NCBI GenBank assembly: GCA_963921195.1
Contig: OY992537.1
Coordinates: forward strand, 181,800,065 to 181,864,064
Origin: Pegoplata infirma
Taxonomy: Eukaryota; Arthropoda; Insecta; Diptera; Anthomyiidae
Length of the DNA: 64,000 nt
Direction: 5' to 3'
The position numbers and the translations under genes are program-made. The notes under the pieces are model-generated. The model was not told where the DNA came from, ran no database searches, and saw only the letters and a list, made by a program, of their open reading frames with translations. This document shows positions 35,952-47,605 of this stretch, piece after piece. Position 1 is the first letter of the stretch; each line of letters opens with the position of its first letter.

Positions 35952-37297
35952 GGATTAAATTAGAAATTGTGAAGAAATAGAAAAAAATCAAAATAAAAAA
36001 GTATCAGAAATAACCAGAAAAAAGAACCATCTAATGCGAAATACCGCCTTTAGATGGTCTATCTTTCAAGGCATCTCCTGAAGTATCCTTATAAGCAATG
36101 ATGGGTACCAATACCTTTTCGATACCAATACCCGTTAATACCAATTCAAATTGAAAACCAATACCAATTAAAAACCAATACCTTTATTTGTGCGATAACA
36201 ATACCGATAAAAAACCAATACTGATTCCCCACTACCAATACCAATTAAAAACCAATACTTTTATTCTTCAAAACCAATACCAATAAAAAACCAATACCAA
36301 TTCATTTTTTTTCTACTTTCGTATCGGTTTTGTTTCGGTTTTTTTGTATTCTTATTTTCGTTTGTTTTAATTGTGACGTCAAACATTTTCTTTCCATCAC
36401 ATTACTAGATTTTACCTGACTAACGAATTGCTACAGATGTTTACAAAAGATGTTACATCGATCAGTAATCGTTTGCATGCAAAGTCATATAATAAAACGG
36501 ATTTAGCTACTTGAATTTTAAAAGCCATAAAAACATAAAACAAATATTTTTGTCACATAACGTGATTTTTATGACCCCTAATAAAAGTATATCTTAAAAA
36601 ATTTAGACCTTTTCTGTAATGAATTTTTTTCTTTTGCAAACATTATTAATATGTGATGCACATATATTGAATGTCACTGCACTGTTCTTTGCGTTGTAAA
36701 AAAAATACTAATGTCCTTTTTTGGAAATCCCAAAATTTTAACCAAGCAGTCGTTACAAAATTATATGTCACAACACCAGAATCCAGAAACAAAAATTTTG
36801 TTTGTTTTATTAGAGGCACAGTCATATTGTAAAAGAATTTAAGAATGCATAATGTGCGGTTCACACTTGCTATTTTTGAGAGTTTAAGGGCTACGTGTTT
36901 AAAAAATTATTTGTTCTGTATCCATTACGTTTTTATTCAGTTATTGGTGCTTTGTTAAACAACTTGTGAACTCCATATAAGAAAAAAAATTTGCCCGTGT
37001 AATTACAAAAAGATCTAAAATCGAAAAAGGGGCCCCTGAACGATAACCCATTTCAATCACTTAAAAAAATATGTATGAAAGGATGAATTTCAGGTATATT
37101 TTGTTACAAATGTTAAGTGTCATCTTTCTGCAATTAAAAAATATCTACCCTTACCACCGCAATTTACATATATGGCTTTTCTGGAATAACGGAATATTAA
37201 AAATTTTTTTTTGACAAGATTTTTAAGATCTGCCGGTGCTAATTTCACTAAAAAAGTACCTTTTTCCAAAAAAGGAAAAATAAAATTGAATCTTATA

Positions 37298-37424
37298 CCC
37301 AATTCACACCTGAGGTGAATCTCGTTCGAACGAGATTTCGATCATATGGTTGTGTATAAAATGATACAGACCATATGATCGAAATCTCGTTCGAACCAGA
37401 TTTCACCTCAGGTGTGAATAGGCC
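37298..37424. mobile_element. GGCCTATTC-type hairpin with near-perfect 60 bp arms
   Basis: The arms start ATTCACACCTGAGGTGAA and end TTCACCTCAGGTGTGAAT, pairing through CTCGTTCGAAC and ATCATATGG to a short loop (TTGTGTATAAAATGATACAGA). The right end GAATAGGCC matches those at 59823-60078 and, more loosely, 4891-5005. It would form a very stable stem. Nested in the hAT-like element. Confidence 0.8.
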
Positions 37425-38584
37425 TTTAGTTTTATAAAATTTCCTTTTTTGAATTTTTCTCAAAAGAGATAAAATTAAAACGCCTTAAAATATATATTTT
37501 TGTAAACCACTTTTGATTTAGTTGGCTTTAACTTTAATTTTATCATTATTATTTAAAAAAGAAGCGAAAAATAAGTTCTTCTCGCATTGGTACAGTGGAC
37601 ATAAATGGAGTAAAAACTGACCAATAAAAATTAGGTAATTTGTAACGCATTTTTATTTTTTATACCCTCCAAAATATAAATATATAAAAAAATGTTAGGG
37701 AATTTTTTAATTTTTCCTCCGCGCGATGAATGCTGTCAAATAGATTTATTATGATTTTTGCACTTCTTCTCCTTCTTCTTTTATATTGATCGTGTGTGGG
37801 TAATATTGACGATTGTACAATGGTCAATTTAACCCATACATGGGAATTTTTAATTGACATTGAATTTTCATTGGCATTAGTTGGAACTAATGCCACTGCA
37901 AAAAAAAGCATTAGCATTTATTGCCAATGAAATTTTTTGGCATTATTTGTACTAATGCCAATTAAAAGGCACAAATGCCTAAAAAAACTATTTACAATTG
38001 ATAAAAAAAATTAGAAAATTAGAAAAAGTGAATGCTCTATTGTATTTAAGTATGACTTGATGCCACATTGTCTGTAATTTTTGTAAAAATAGGTACAGCC
38101 ATTCTCTTGGAATGATCAATCAAAAATAAAATATTTATGTTTAAATCTCCATATACCGTTATCAAAAAAGCTAACAAATTTATACATTATTAAGACAAAA
38201 GGATGTACAACTTGTAAATGGGTATGGACAGTTCTTGATTCTGTTTTTTTGTGATTTTTTTTATTTAAATTTTTTTAAATTGTTCAATTTTGAATAGTTT
38301 TTCCAAAATGTTCCGCGACATAATTCAAAACTTAGGACGCCAAAATCTTCGTTGGTTTACTACCATTAAGACTGACCTGCCCCTTTTTCCCGTTTTTTCG
38401 TCTGCGTTTAAAATATTAATAGAAAGGGAGATGAACAAATCTAAAGTTGTTAAAATGAGCATTTTATAATTGCATAAATTAATTTTATGAATTAACAATT
38501 TTTAAGTTTTTCCAAAAGTACAAACATATTTATTTCTATATTAATACTGGATAAAATGAAACCCGAATACACAAAAAACCGATT

Positions 38585-39010
38585 TGAAGTAGTGTGGTAC
38601 TTTTGATTACGACGAGTTTAAAAAAGAGGGTTTTCACAAAAATTTTTTTATTTTTTTTTTTTAATTTTTGGCATTTCAATTTGTGTTGACTGGCACAAGC
38701 GGGGAAGTTTTTTGTAAAGTATGGATAAAAAGGATAATCCTGGTCCAAACAGTTTTTTGAAAGGGCGTGGAACTTTCTATAACGATGAGTTTTTAAAAGG
38801 GAGTTTTAAAAAAAAAAAAAAAAAAATCGAATTTTTTTATAAATTTTATTTTTTTATAAAATTTATTTTAATTCCATTTTTGAAAACGGACACAAGCGGG
38901 CAAATTTTTTTGAAAGTTGGGATAGAAAGGATAATTCTGGCCCAGACAGTTTTTTGAAAAGGCGTAGAACTTTTGATAACGATGATTTTAAAAATGAGGT
39001 TTCCACAATT
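38585..39010 (+). repeat. Tandem repeat, about 200-220 bp unit
   Basis: The markers AACTTTTGATWACGAYGA, ACAAGCGGG and GGATAATYCTGGYCC recur about 200 bp apart, separated by variable poly(A)/poly(T) tracts. It lies inside the hAT-like element. Confidence 0.75.
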
Positions 39011-39724
39011 TTTTTTTTATTTATTTTTTTTAAAGGGGTTTTTCAAAAAAAAAAATCCTTCACGCAAAAATTCGACCCACTCTCTAGACACTCACTTAGA
39101 ATTTTTCAACTCAACATCACGTGATTTAAATGAAAATCACTTTTTTGAGTCACGCAAATCACGGGATCAGCGACCATCTCCAATTCAAATACATAAACAA
39201 GAGACAAGTGTCTCTTCATTTGTTTAATCTATATAATCTATTTGATTAAAAATAAAGTGTCCACCCTGAAATAGTTTCCTTGTAGGTCCAATTTCAAAAA
39301 CTTTCAAGGCACTTATTAATTACCTTAATATAGGCTTAATTTCTGAATTTCAAAAAGATCGGTTAACATTTACGACCTGTAGAGACTTTTGGCCAGAAAA
39401 CCTACCATCACGCCCCAGTGTGCACTGTGGGGCGGACAGAAGGACGACGTACGTTAAATAAATTAATATTAACGACAAAACCTTTTGCATACAAATACCA
39501 AAACCGATATAATATAAATACCAATACTTATTAAAAACCGATACCAATTCGAGGCTAAAACCAATACCAATACCCAATACCTAAATAATTCAAAACCAAT
39601 ACCGAAACCTATACCAATTCAACAAAAAATGAAAACCAATACCTATACCAATACTAATATAATTTTAAAAACCAATACCAATACCAATACTTTTATCGAA
39701 TTGGTACCCATCCTTGCTTATAAG

Positions 39725-40944
39725 TAATTCATTGACCGATCTTTCAAAATTATTCTAGAGGCTTTCATCTACGCCCCTGAATTTTTTTAAGCTCTGGATC
39801 AAGTGAAAATATATTTTTTTAATTTTTATAAAATCACGTTTTTGAAAAATATTTAATTTTGGCAATTTCCCTGAAATTTGAACTTTGATTGACAATAACT
39901 TTTTAACTATATGTCTGATTACAACAGTGAAAACATGTACCGGTCAACTGCAGTCTAACGAAAAATAATTTGATGCATTTTGGGTCAATTTAGTATACCC
40001 CGCCTAGAGGCGCGGCTGCCGGTTAGAGGGTTAAATAGATGCATATGACCTGCTCAAAAAAGGGAGGACACTAATTTAAAGTAAAAATGATAATTTTTTC
40101 AAATATGCAAATTTCATCAATGTAAAAAAGGGTTAGAGATCTAAAAAATGAATTTTATAACTGCATTTGCATTTAAAATGCACTTTTGCATGACCAATGT
40201 TTATGCGACTATAAAATAAAGAAAAATAGACAATCGTACTACTCAAATGTGCTTTATATCAATGCGATACGACAAATACTTAAGAAAACATAACTATAGT
40301 ATAGATATATCCAAAGTTAAACCGATTTTACATGTTTTTTGTGTAATTTAAAAAATTTAAATTTTTGAATGGGAAAATTGGGTAACCTTTGTTTAAAAAA
40401 ATATTAAAAATAGAGCACTTATCGTGCGCAAAGTTCGGAGGACAGGTTTTTGTGGTAAAAACTATGAAGAAAATTAAAAAAAAAATCAAAAGGGATAAAA
40501 GTTTTGCAAAAAGCAATTAAAAACTGCATTTGCATTTAAAATGCACTTTTAAACCACCAACTTTTTGCATATTTTTAAACATTAATTTAGACTTACGTAC
40601 CATCATTTTGTGGTTTATTTTATAAAGATATAATAAGTACTTAAAAAATAGTACATATAACTTAAAATAAAAAAAATTAAAATCGCGAATAAAATCTCAA
40701 TTTTTTTTTAACATGATAATGTTTTTAGGCTGGTGTCTAATTTTAAAAAAGTTGAGGACGCCACCTCAGTTTGACTATATAAGCTAACAATTAACGAAAA
40801 AGAAGACAAGAATTACTATTTTCATTTTCTTAAAACCAAGAATTTTAAAAACTTGGGTTTGTAACTTGGATAATAATTCACCTCGTGGTGAATAAACCCG
40901 TTTTTCAGCAGCTGGTGAATAAAAAGTAACATAATTATTTTTCA
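39725..40944. repeat. Palindrome-arm segment with two ATGCAAAT modules (right)
   Basis: Mirror of 7676-7937 and 9491-10403, without the left-arm mini-me. Octamer modules lie at about 40162 and 40525. Contains GGTTAGAGGGTTAA near 40021. No gene. Confidence 0.7.
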
Positions 40945-41575
40945 ACAAAAAATGTTTTTTTTCATCAATTTTTTTTTTTTTCATCAATTTTTTTTCCATA
41001 AATTTTTTTTTTCATCAAATTTTTTTTTCATAATTTTTTTTTCATAATTTTTTTTTTTCATAAATTTTTTTTTTCATCAAATTTTTTTTTTTCATCAATT
41101 TTTTTTTTTCATAATTTTTTTTTTCATAAATTTTTTTTTTTCATAAATTTTTTTTTTCATCAATTTTTTTTTCATAATATTTTTTTTCATAAATTTTTTT
41201 TTTCATCAAATTTTTTTTTTTCATCAACAATTTTTTTTTTTCATCAAAATTTTTGTTTTTTCATCAATTTTTTTTTTCATTAATTTTTTTTCATCAAATT
41301 TTTTTTTTCATCAAATTTTTTTTTTTCATAAATTTTTTTTATCATATGTTTTTTCATAAATTTTTTTAACGTATTTTTTTGTCATCAATTTTTTTTCATC
41401 GAATTTTTTTTATCTCACCAAAAAAAATTTTTTTTTCATATTTTTTTTTCATCAATTTTTTTTACATCAAAAAATTTTTCTTTTTATCAAAAACTTTTTT
41501 TCATCAAAATTTTTTTTCACCAAAAGTTTTGGGTTCATTAAATTTTTTTTAACATAATTTTGTTTTTCGTGAAAA
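40945..41575 (-). repeat. (TTTTTTTTCATCAAATTT)n minisatellite, right copy
   Basis: Reverse-complement counterpart of 6380-7675, but about half its length. The unit variants are the same (CATCAA, CATAAA, CATTAA), including the rare TTTTTTAACGTATTTTTTTG variant near 41366. Confidence 0.9.
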
Positions 41576-43250
41576 AAAAATCATTTTTTTTTTACCAAAC
41601 TACTTTTTCACCAAGTCTAAGCTTTTGGCGTAAAAATTTTCCATTTGTTTATCAAATGTACATAAAACAAGTGAGAGTGTTATATTCTTTGGTGCCGAAT
41701 CTTTTATACTCTCCAAAATGTAAAAACACTTTTTTGCACTTATTTTTGCACTCACTTACGAAATGTACAGCTCTTTTGGTTTGTTAATGGGGTCCTCCAC
41801 CGATATTTCGATTCGTTTTGCATGGAATAGCAAAGTAATATAACATAATTTTTTCTAAAAAAACTTTATCATGATTTAATTTTGGGCAGGAGTACAAAAT
41901 TCGCAGGCATTTTAATTTTTTGGATCTGATAAATGAAATATTTAAACGGCGCCATAGAGCTTCTGTGTGCCGAATATAACAAAAATCAGAAAATGGGAAT
42001 TTTTTTATGATTTCTCATGGAATTGATGATATACAAAAAACTATAAACTAAATAAGAATTCAAAACACTAAGAGAGTAAAAAAAAATGTTAAATTTTGTA
42101 TTATTTTTTTTTTTTTAATTTTTGGGTAAATTTTAAATTGCGTCAATTAAATCTTATTTAAAAATTTAAACAAGTGATTACTCAAATTGTTTTTCTCAAT
42201 ATATTTTCTGTGTATTACGCCCCAAAATTCAAGTATATCAGAAAATATGATGGTCCTTAAGGGAACCAACTGGTTCTGGGTCCGATGGGTCCAGACCCCG
42301 GGTATTATATGTTTGGTCTTGACCAACTATAATCTTCTTACTTGTTTTTTGTTGATTCAATAACTGAACGCGCTAGAAAATTTTGGAGTCAAACTTCGTA
42401 TTGGCTGCCAAACATGAAATCAATGTTTACTAGTGTTAAATTATTTGATATAAATTTCTTTCTTTGTTTAAGAACAAACATCAAAGATACATAGTACTAA
42501 AACATATATTATTTTTTTTATCAGAAAAATAATTTTCTAAACCCAATATGATGTTGTCTTTAATGAATCTTTTTCTTGGGTTTTTGTAGCGTTTTTCAAC
42601 AAAAATTAATTTAAACAAATTTTAAATGTTCAAATTTTTGAACACACAAAAAGTTAATAAAAAGTTTTTAAAAATGACAACATCATACTGGTATAAATGT
42701 AAATATTGTTAAACGTTTAAATTTAAATAAGAAAGATATTCGATGAACAGAAATATTGTTAATCAAATATTTTCGCATTAACGACATATTGTTTAATAGT
42801 CATAATAAAGAAACGGTTTAAAACACGGAATTTCATAAATTCGTAAAAAAAAATAAAAATTTTGTTAGAAAAAACTTAATGTATTGAATTCTAAAGAAAG
42901 TAAAATAGTTGTTTTAAAATAATAAATGTATAAACAAAAATGTCTTAGATTTTAAAACTTTCTAAAGGAAAAATGTTTCACAATTTGAAATCAAATGAAA
43001 TTAGTTTGAAATAAATCGAAATAAATGCGACCGTGGCAGAGTGCGACATTTGGGCAATCTAGGTGGACAAAAATCTAATTTTAAAGATCCTGGCTTGAAA
43101 TTTGGTTTGGTATAATAATGTAGGACATAAGTAATATTGACAACAAAATTTGGAACAATCGAACAATTGCCACGCCCATTTTTGGGAAATTAACTATTAT
43201 TTAAGAAATTGCTTAAATAATTTGAAGAATTTTTTTGAAATTTTGTAAAC
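41576..43250. repeat. Palindrome-arm segment with Helentron-like composite (right)
   Basis: Mirror of 4560-6379. The composite lies at about 41668-42350 and includes AACAAGTGAGAGTGTTATAT and the stem TTTGGTCTTGACCAA near 42310. The left-arm 115 bp hairpin is absent here. Confidence 0.65.
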
Positions 43251-44586
43251 AAATTATTATTTGTGTACCATTTTGTAAAAAAAATTGTACACAATAACCT
43301 TGAAGATAATTATTGATGGGCGGTGTACGCCCACTTTTTTATAACAGATATTTAAGCTGTGTTGGACAACCTTGGGCTAGATTTAATTTTTTTTTGACTT
43401 ATGTACATTGCAAAATTAACTCTATACTGTAACAAAAAGGGACGTGGTCCACCCACTATTTGCAGTTTTCATTATTTTAATTCCATTGCGAATTCTACGA
43501 ATTTAACAATTATCCAATTTTCCTATATTTTATACAAAAACTAAAAAAACAAACAGAGAACAGTTTAGTTGTTCCAGCCGAATTTAGAGCCAACTGCATA
43601 TAGTATAATAACAACAACCGAAAATTTCGGTTGCGATAACCAAAATTTATTTTGAAAATTTAACTTCTGTTCGTTCAAATAAATTTCGGTAATCGCAACC
43701 AAAAATTTCGGTTGTTGTAATTAAACCTTGCAGTTGGCTCAAAATTCGGCTGGCACAATTAAACTGTTTTATCTGTGCATCTTTAAAAAAAATGTAATGC
43801 CGTTAAACAAGGGTTTGGTTTAATAACACATTACATTTTATATTATAATATATTCTTACATAATCATTCAATTTAATGTGCAATATAAGTGTATTTTTCA
43901 TATAGCTTAAAACTAAAAGTCTCTGGAATTGAAAAAAAAAATCAAGCAAAAAGTACATTTTAGACGTTCACTAAACTTTAAAATTCTCTATAAATCGCAA
44001 AAAATCGCCAGGAAACATGGTTTAATCTCTTACTAGAGAAATTCCAACACCTGCCACATGTATAGATGGTGAGGGAGCGTGAGGAAACTATAGTTTTATT
44101 CCAACGAAGTTTCCGTTTTTTTTTTTTTTATTTTTAATTTTTGTTTTTAATAAATTACAACAATAAGTTTCCGATTAAATTCACAAATCAGCACGGATTT
44201 AAAAACTAGATTAAAAATGCTGTATTTAAAAAAAAAAATGGACTTGTAATTTCAACAGCAAAAAAGTTAAAAGTGTTTGAAGTTGGGATGGTGCTCAAAA
44301 ATATATTTTATTTCTCAAAAGTCTATTACAAGATGTGACTTTAAACTCCTGTATCAAATGAAACAACACTTTTTTCGTCATATTATGATATTATTGTTTG
44401 CTGTCACATTTAAATTATGACAATCCGCCAACTTTTATTTTTCGATTTTTGTCCACCTAGATTGGCCGAATGTCGCACTGTGCGTGGTATTGCCAAAATA
44501 CTGAAGCCGGATCGGGCAAACTTTGATATTTCACTTTTTAAAATGGCTCTATCTGGGAAAGCATAAGAGATAACCACACCCACTAA
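43251..44586. other. Right-only segment, mostly non-coding
   Basis: No partner at the mirrored left position. It holds a hairpin MITE (43554-43775) and a CACTGTGC-containing motif near 44470. The remainder is AT-rich without recognisable genes; the frame 44410-44643 runs into the adjoining transposons and is not convincing. Confidence 0.5.
43554..43775. mobile_element. CAGAGAACAGTTTAG hairpin MITE, 222 bp
   Basis: The ends CAGAGAACAGTTTAGTTG and CAATTAAACTGTTTTATCTG pair, followed inward by CCAGCCGAATTT, GAGCCAACTGCA and CAACCGAAATTTTCGGTTG-like motifs. The terminal inverted repeats exceed 60 bp. No TSD seen. Confidence 0.75.
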
Positions 44587-45927
44587 CAAGGAAATTCTTT
44601 CACAGGGCACCAGCCGATTGTCCTTAAAAATTTGCATATACACTCAAAAAAAAAACCTTGTAAAGTTACCAAAAAATCTCGTGATTTTACGAGGCTATTC
44701 TCGTAAAATAGGAGGTAGGTAAAATTCTCGTAAAATTACGAGGATTTCCTCGTAATTTTGAATGCGCCAAAAATTGGTAAAATAACCAATTTTATTGGTA
44801 AAAATATTGTTTTAAAACCGGAAAAATAAAAAAAAAAAATGGTAAACTTACAAGAAAAAATGGTAAATATATTTAAAAAAAATGGTAAATCTACAAACTA
44901 AAATAGTAAATTTACAAAAAATTTCCTCGTAATAAAATGGTTTTTGTAAAATAACTGTTTTTTTTGTAAATTAACTAGAATCCTCATAATACATTTTTCA
45001 AAATTTTGTCAACTTTTTTTTAAATATTTTTCAATACAAAAAAAAAAATTTACAAAAAAAAATTACAAAAAAAAATGTTTTTTTTTTGTTAAACAACATA
45101 AATCCTCGTAAAACATAATTTTTGTAAAATAACAGTTTTTTTTGTAATTCAACTAGAATCCAACTAAAAACTTTGTTGTAAAATTACAGTTTTTTTTTGT
45201 AAAATAACCTTTCAAAATGGTAGAATACAATTACGAAAATAAACTTGTAAAATTACCAATAAAACTGTAGTTCTCGTTTGAGCAAAGTACGAGATTTTTT
45301 GTTAAAAAACCAGGAATGTTGTTAAATATTGGTAGAACGGGATAACATGGCATTTTACCAGGCGTTTTACCAGTTTATTTTTTTGAGTGTAGGAAAGAGG
45401 GGACCAAAATAAGAGTTACCTGTTTTTTTATAGCTGCCCAATCTCACATTCAGCGGGTCAAAGGGGAGGAAGAAAAACGGTATTTTTTTCGTTTTTTGAG
45501 GATTTTTCACATTTCTTCAAAAGAAACTATATGAACTTTTTATACAGGTCGAAAGGTTTTTTGAAGGCCTATCGAATGGTTTATCGGTCGTGTCCAAATT
45601 TGGCTTCGTTAAGTTTGTTATTGTCAAAAATGTATAATCGTTGGGGTAGTTTATATGGAGATGTATATACGTACGACCGCCAAAATCACATAAAATAATC
45701 TCTATCAAAATTAAGCTGACCCGTATTTTTTCGTTTGGCGAAATTCCTACTAGTTCGGCTTTTATACGGATTTTTCCGAAAGCCCTTAATTTTCCATAAG
45801 GTGGCAACCCTTTTTTAAATTTTGAGATTGGGTAGCTAATAAAAGCAGGTAACTCTTTTTTTCCCCCCTCATTCTAATATTCAAGTTTCAGGACAATCGG
45901 TGGGTTCCCTGTGAAAGACCTTCCTTG
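44587..45927. mobile_element. Harbinger-like element interrupted by a MITE
   Basis: Ends CAAGGAAATTCTTTCACAGG and CCTGTGAAAGACCTTCCTTG, flanked by TAA (44584-44586 and 45928-45930). After removal of the nested MITE (44641-45389 plus one TA) it is about 590 bp, the same size as 34615-35202, and the interiors align (TACGTGTC/GAC motif, CATATAAAYTACCC, GCCGAAyTAGTAGGA). A related element starts at 63809. Non-coding. Confidence 0.83.
44641..45389. mobile_element. CACTCAAAAA MITE (TTACGAGG subfamily)
   Basis: Starts CACTCAAAAAAAAAACCTTG and ends TTTATTTTTTTGAGTG, flanked by TA (44639-44640 and 45390-45391). It closely resembles 3095-3895 and 46517-47262, including CTCGTAAAATTACGAGGAT and GGTAGAACGGGAT motifs. 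Confidence 0.85.
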
Positions 45928-46174
45928 TAAGCAGGTTTTTTTTAGGCCCCTACTAGTACATTGTCCACATATAATTTTTAAGAAAATCTGATAACAAACA
46001 AAAAAAAAAATTGAAAGCGTTGAAAGTGTTCTTACGCAAAAGTTACCCTTCTTTGGGGGTTTCTACTGCCTCCCCCGTTTTAAATTTCATGGCAGTACTT
46101 GCTAATTGGCTGAATTATTTCCAAAAAATTTGCCAAATCTCCTACTGTAACAATGCGATATCCCCCGAAATCGC

Positions 46175-46516
46175 ATTGTTAGTAAGGCATTCTTGAGTAT
46201 TAATATGGTTTGGGAAATTAGAATTTTTATTTGTTTACTATTTCGAATTTCATAATAAACAGCTGGGAATTCAGGTTAGGACTAGTGGGTAAGGTGGGTC
46301 GAAAAAAAATATTTTTTTTTATTTCAAAATGGCACCAAGCCTAAACGATAGTACATGATTCGAGATGTATATCATAAAAATTTCAGACCACTAAAAAGAA
46401 ATTCAGCTATCGCATGAGTATTGACGTTTTTTAAATTTTTCACCCCATAATTTGGCCCAACCCCGAAAAACTAAATTATTTTGATGATCTTTGCCTACTG
46501 AAAATTATCGTCTATA
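46175..46516. repeat. Palindrome-arm segment (right), mirror of 3898-4230
   Basis: Mirrors the left arm from GACGATAATTTTCAGTGGGC to AAGAATGCCTTA. A third copy in the opposite orientation is at 51222-52104. No gene. Confidence 0.75.
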
Positions 46517-47262
46517 CACTCAAAAAAAAAAAAACCTTGTAAATTTACCAAAAAAATCTCGTGATTTTACGAGGCTATTCTCGTAAAATAGGTCTCGTAA
46601 AATTACGAGGATTTCCTCGTAATTTTGAATGCGCCTAAAATTGGCAAAATAACCAATTTTATTGGTAAAAATATTGTTTTAAAACCGGAAAAATAAAAAA
46701 AAAATGGTAAACTTACAAGAAAAAATGGTAAATATGTATAAAAAAAACTGGTAAATTTACAAACCAAAATGGTAAATTTACAAAAAAAAAAAAATTTTGT
46801 TAAACAACATAAATCCTCGTAATAAAATCATTTTTGTAAAATAACTGTTTTTTTTTGTAAATTAACTAGAATCCTCGTAATAAATTTTTGAAAATTTTGT
46901 CAACTTTTTTAACTATTTTTCAATAAAAAAAAAAAAAAATTTGTCCGGTACTTGGAAAATTAAAAAAAAAAATAGAAAATTTACAAAAAAAAATGTTGTT
47001 TTATTTAAACAATATAAATCAACAAGAATCCTCGTAATAAAAACTTTGTTGTTAAATTACAGTTTTTTTTTTTGTAAAATAACATTTCACAATGGTAGAA
47101 TACAATTACTAAAATAAATTTGTAAAATTACCAATAAAACTGTAGTTCTCGTTTGAGCAAAGTACAAGATTTTTTGCTAAAAAACAAGGAAAATTGTTAA
47201 ATATTGGTAGAACGGGATTACAAGGCATCATACCAGGCGTTTTACCAGTTGTTTTTTGAGTG
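46517..47262. mobile_element. CACTCAAAAA MITE (TTACGAGG subfamily), right arm
   Basis: Starts CACTCAAAAAAAAAAAAACC and ends GTTGTTTTTTGAGTG, flanked by TA (46515-46516 and 47263-47264). Its inner flank mirrors that of 3095-3895 but is 6 bp offset. Its outer flank (GCAATATCTCC) is not the mirrored sequence, so the right arm was rearranged here. Confidence 0.82.
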
Positions 47263-47605
47263 TAGCAATATCTCCTAAATTTAAAAATAAAAGATCTGCA
47301 ATAAAAAACCCAAAAAATATATATAAAAGAGATGATTTTAAGGTTGGGGTGTCTCGGTTTTTCGGCCATAACTGTGATTTAAAATTTTGTTGTCCCCTTA
47401 TGAAACAATGTGGACTTTCGGGAAAATTTTTCCCGAACTAACAGGAATATCGTCTAGAGCAAATATACGAGTCGACTTAAATTTAATAAAGATTATTTGG
47501 TATTCATATGGATATCGTAGGTGTATGTCTTCATATAAATACCCTCCAAAATTTACACATTTTTATGAAAAAAATATTTAACGGAGCCGAATTTTGCCAC
47601 CGTCG

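Larger units (their letters stand above)
36096..39716. mobile_element. hAT-like element with subterminal ACCAATAC repeats, 3.6 kb
   Basis: Ends CAATGATGGGTACCAAT and ATTGGTACCCATCCTTG, flanked by an exact 8 bp duplication CTTATAAG (36088-36095 and 39717-39724). The left arm near 10403 carries the single copy. Dense (AAA)ACCAATACCAAT repeats occupy the first about 210 bp and last about 240 bp, typical of hAT subterminal binding sites. The interior holds a GGCC hairpin (37298-37424), a tandem repeat (38585-39010) and short frames at 36646-36864 and 38973-39227 with no recognisable transposase motif. It may be a non-autonomous or badly decayed copy. Confidence 0.88.

Noticed and set aside
36646..36864. 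Possible transposase frame in the hAT-like element
   Set aside because: The 72-residue minus-strand frame shows no BED finger, catalytic or dimerisation motif that I can recognise.
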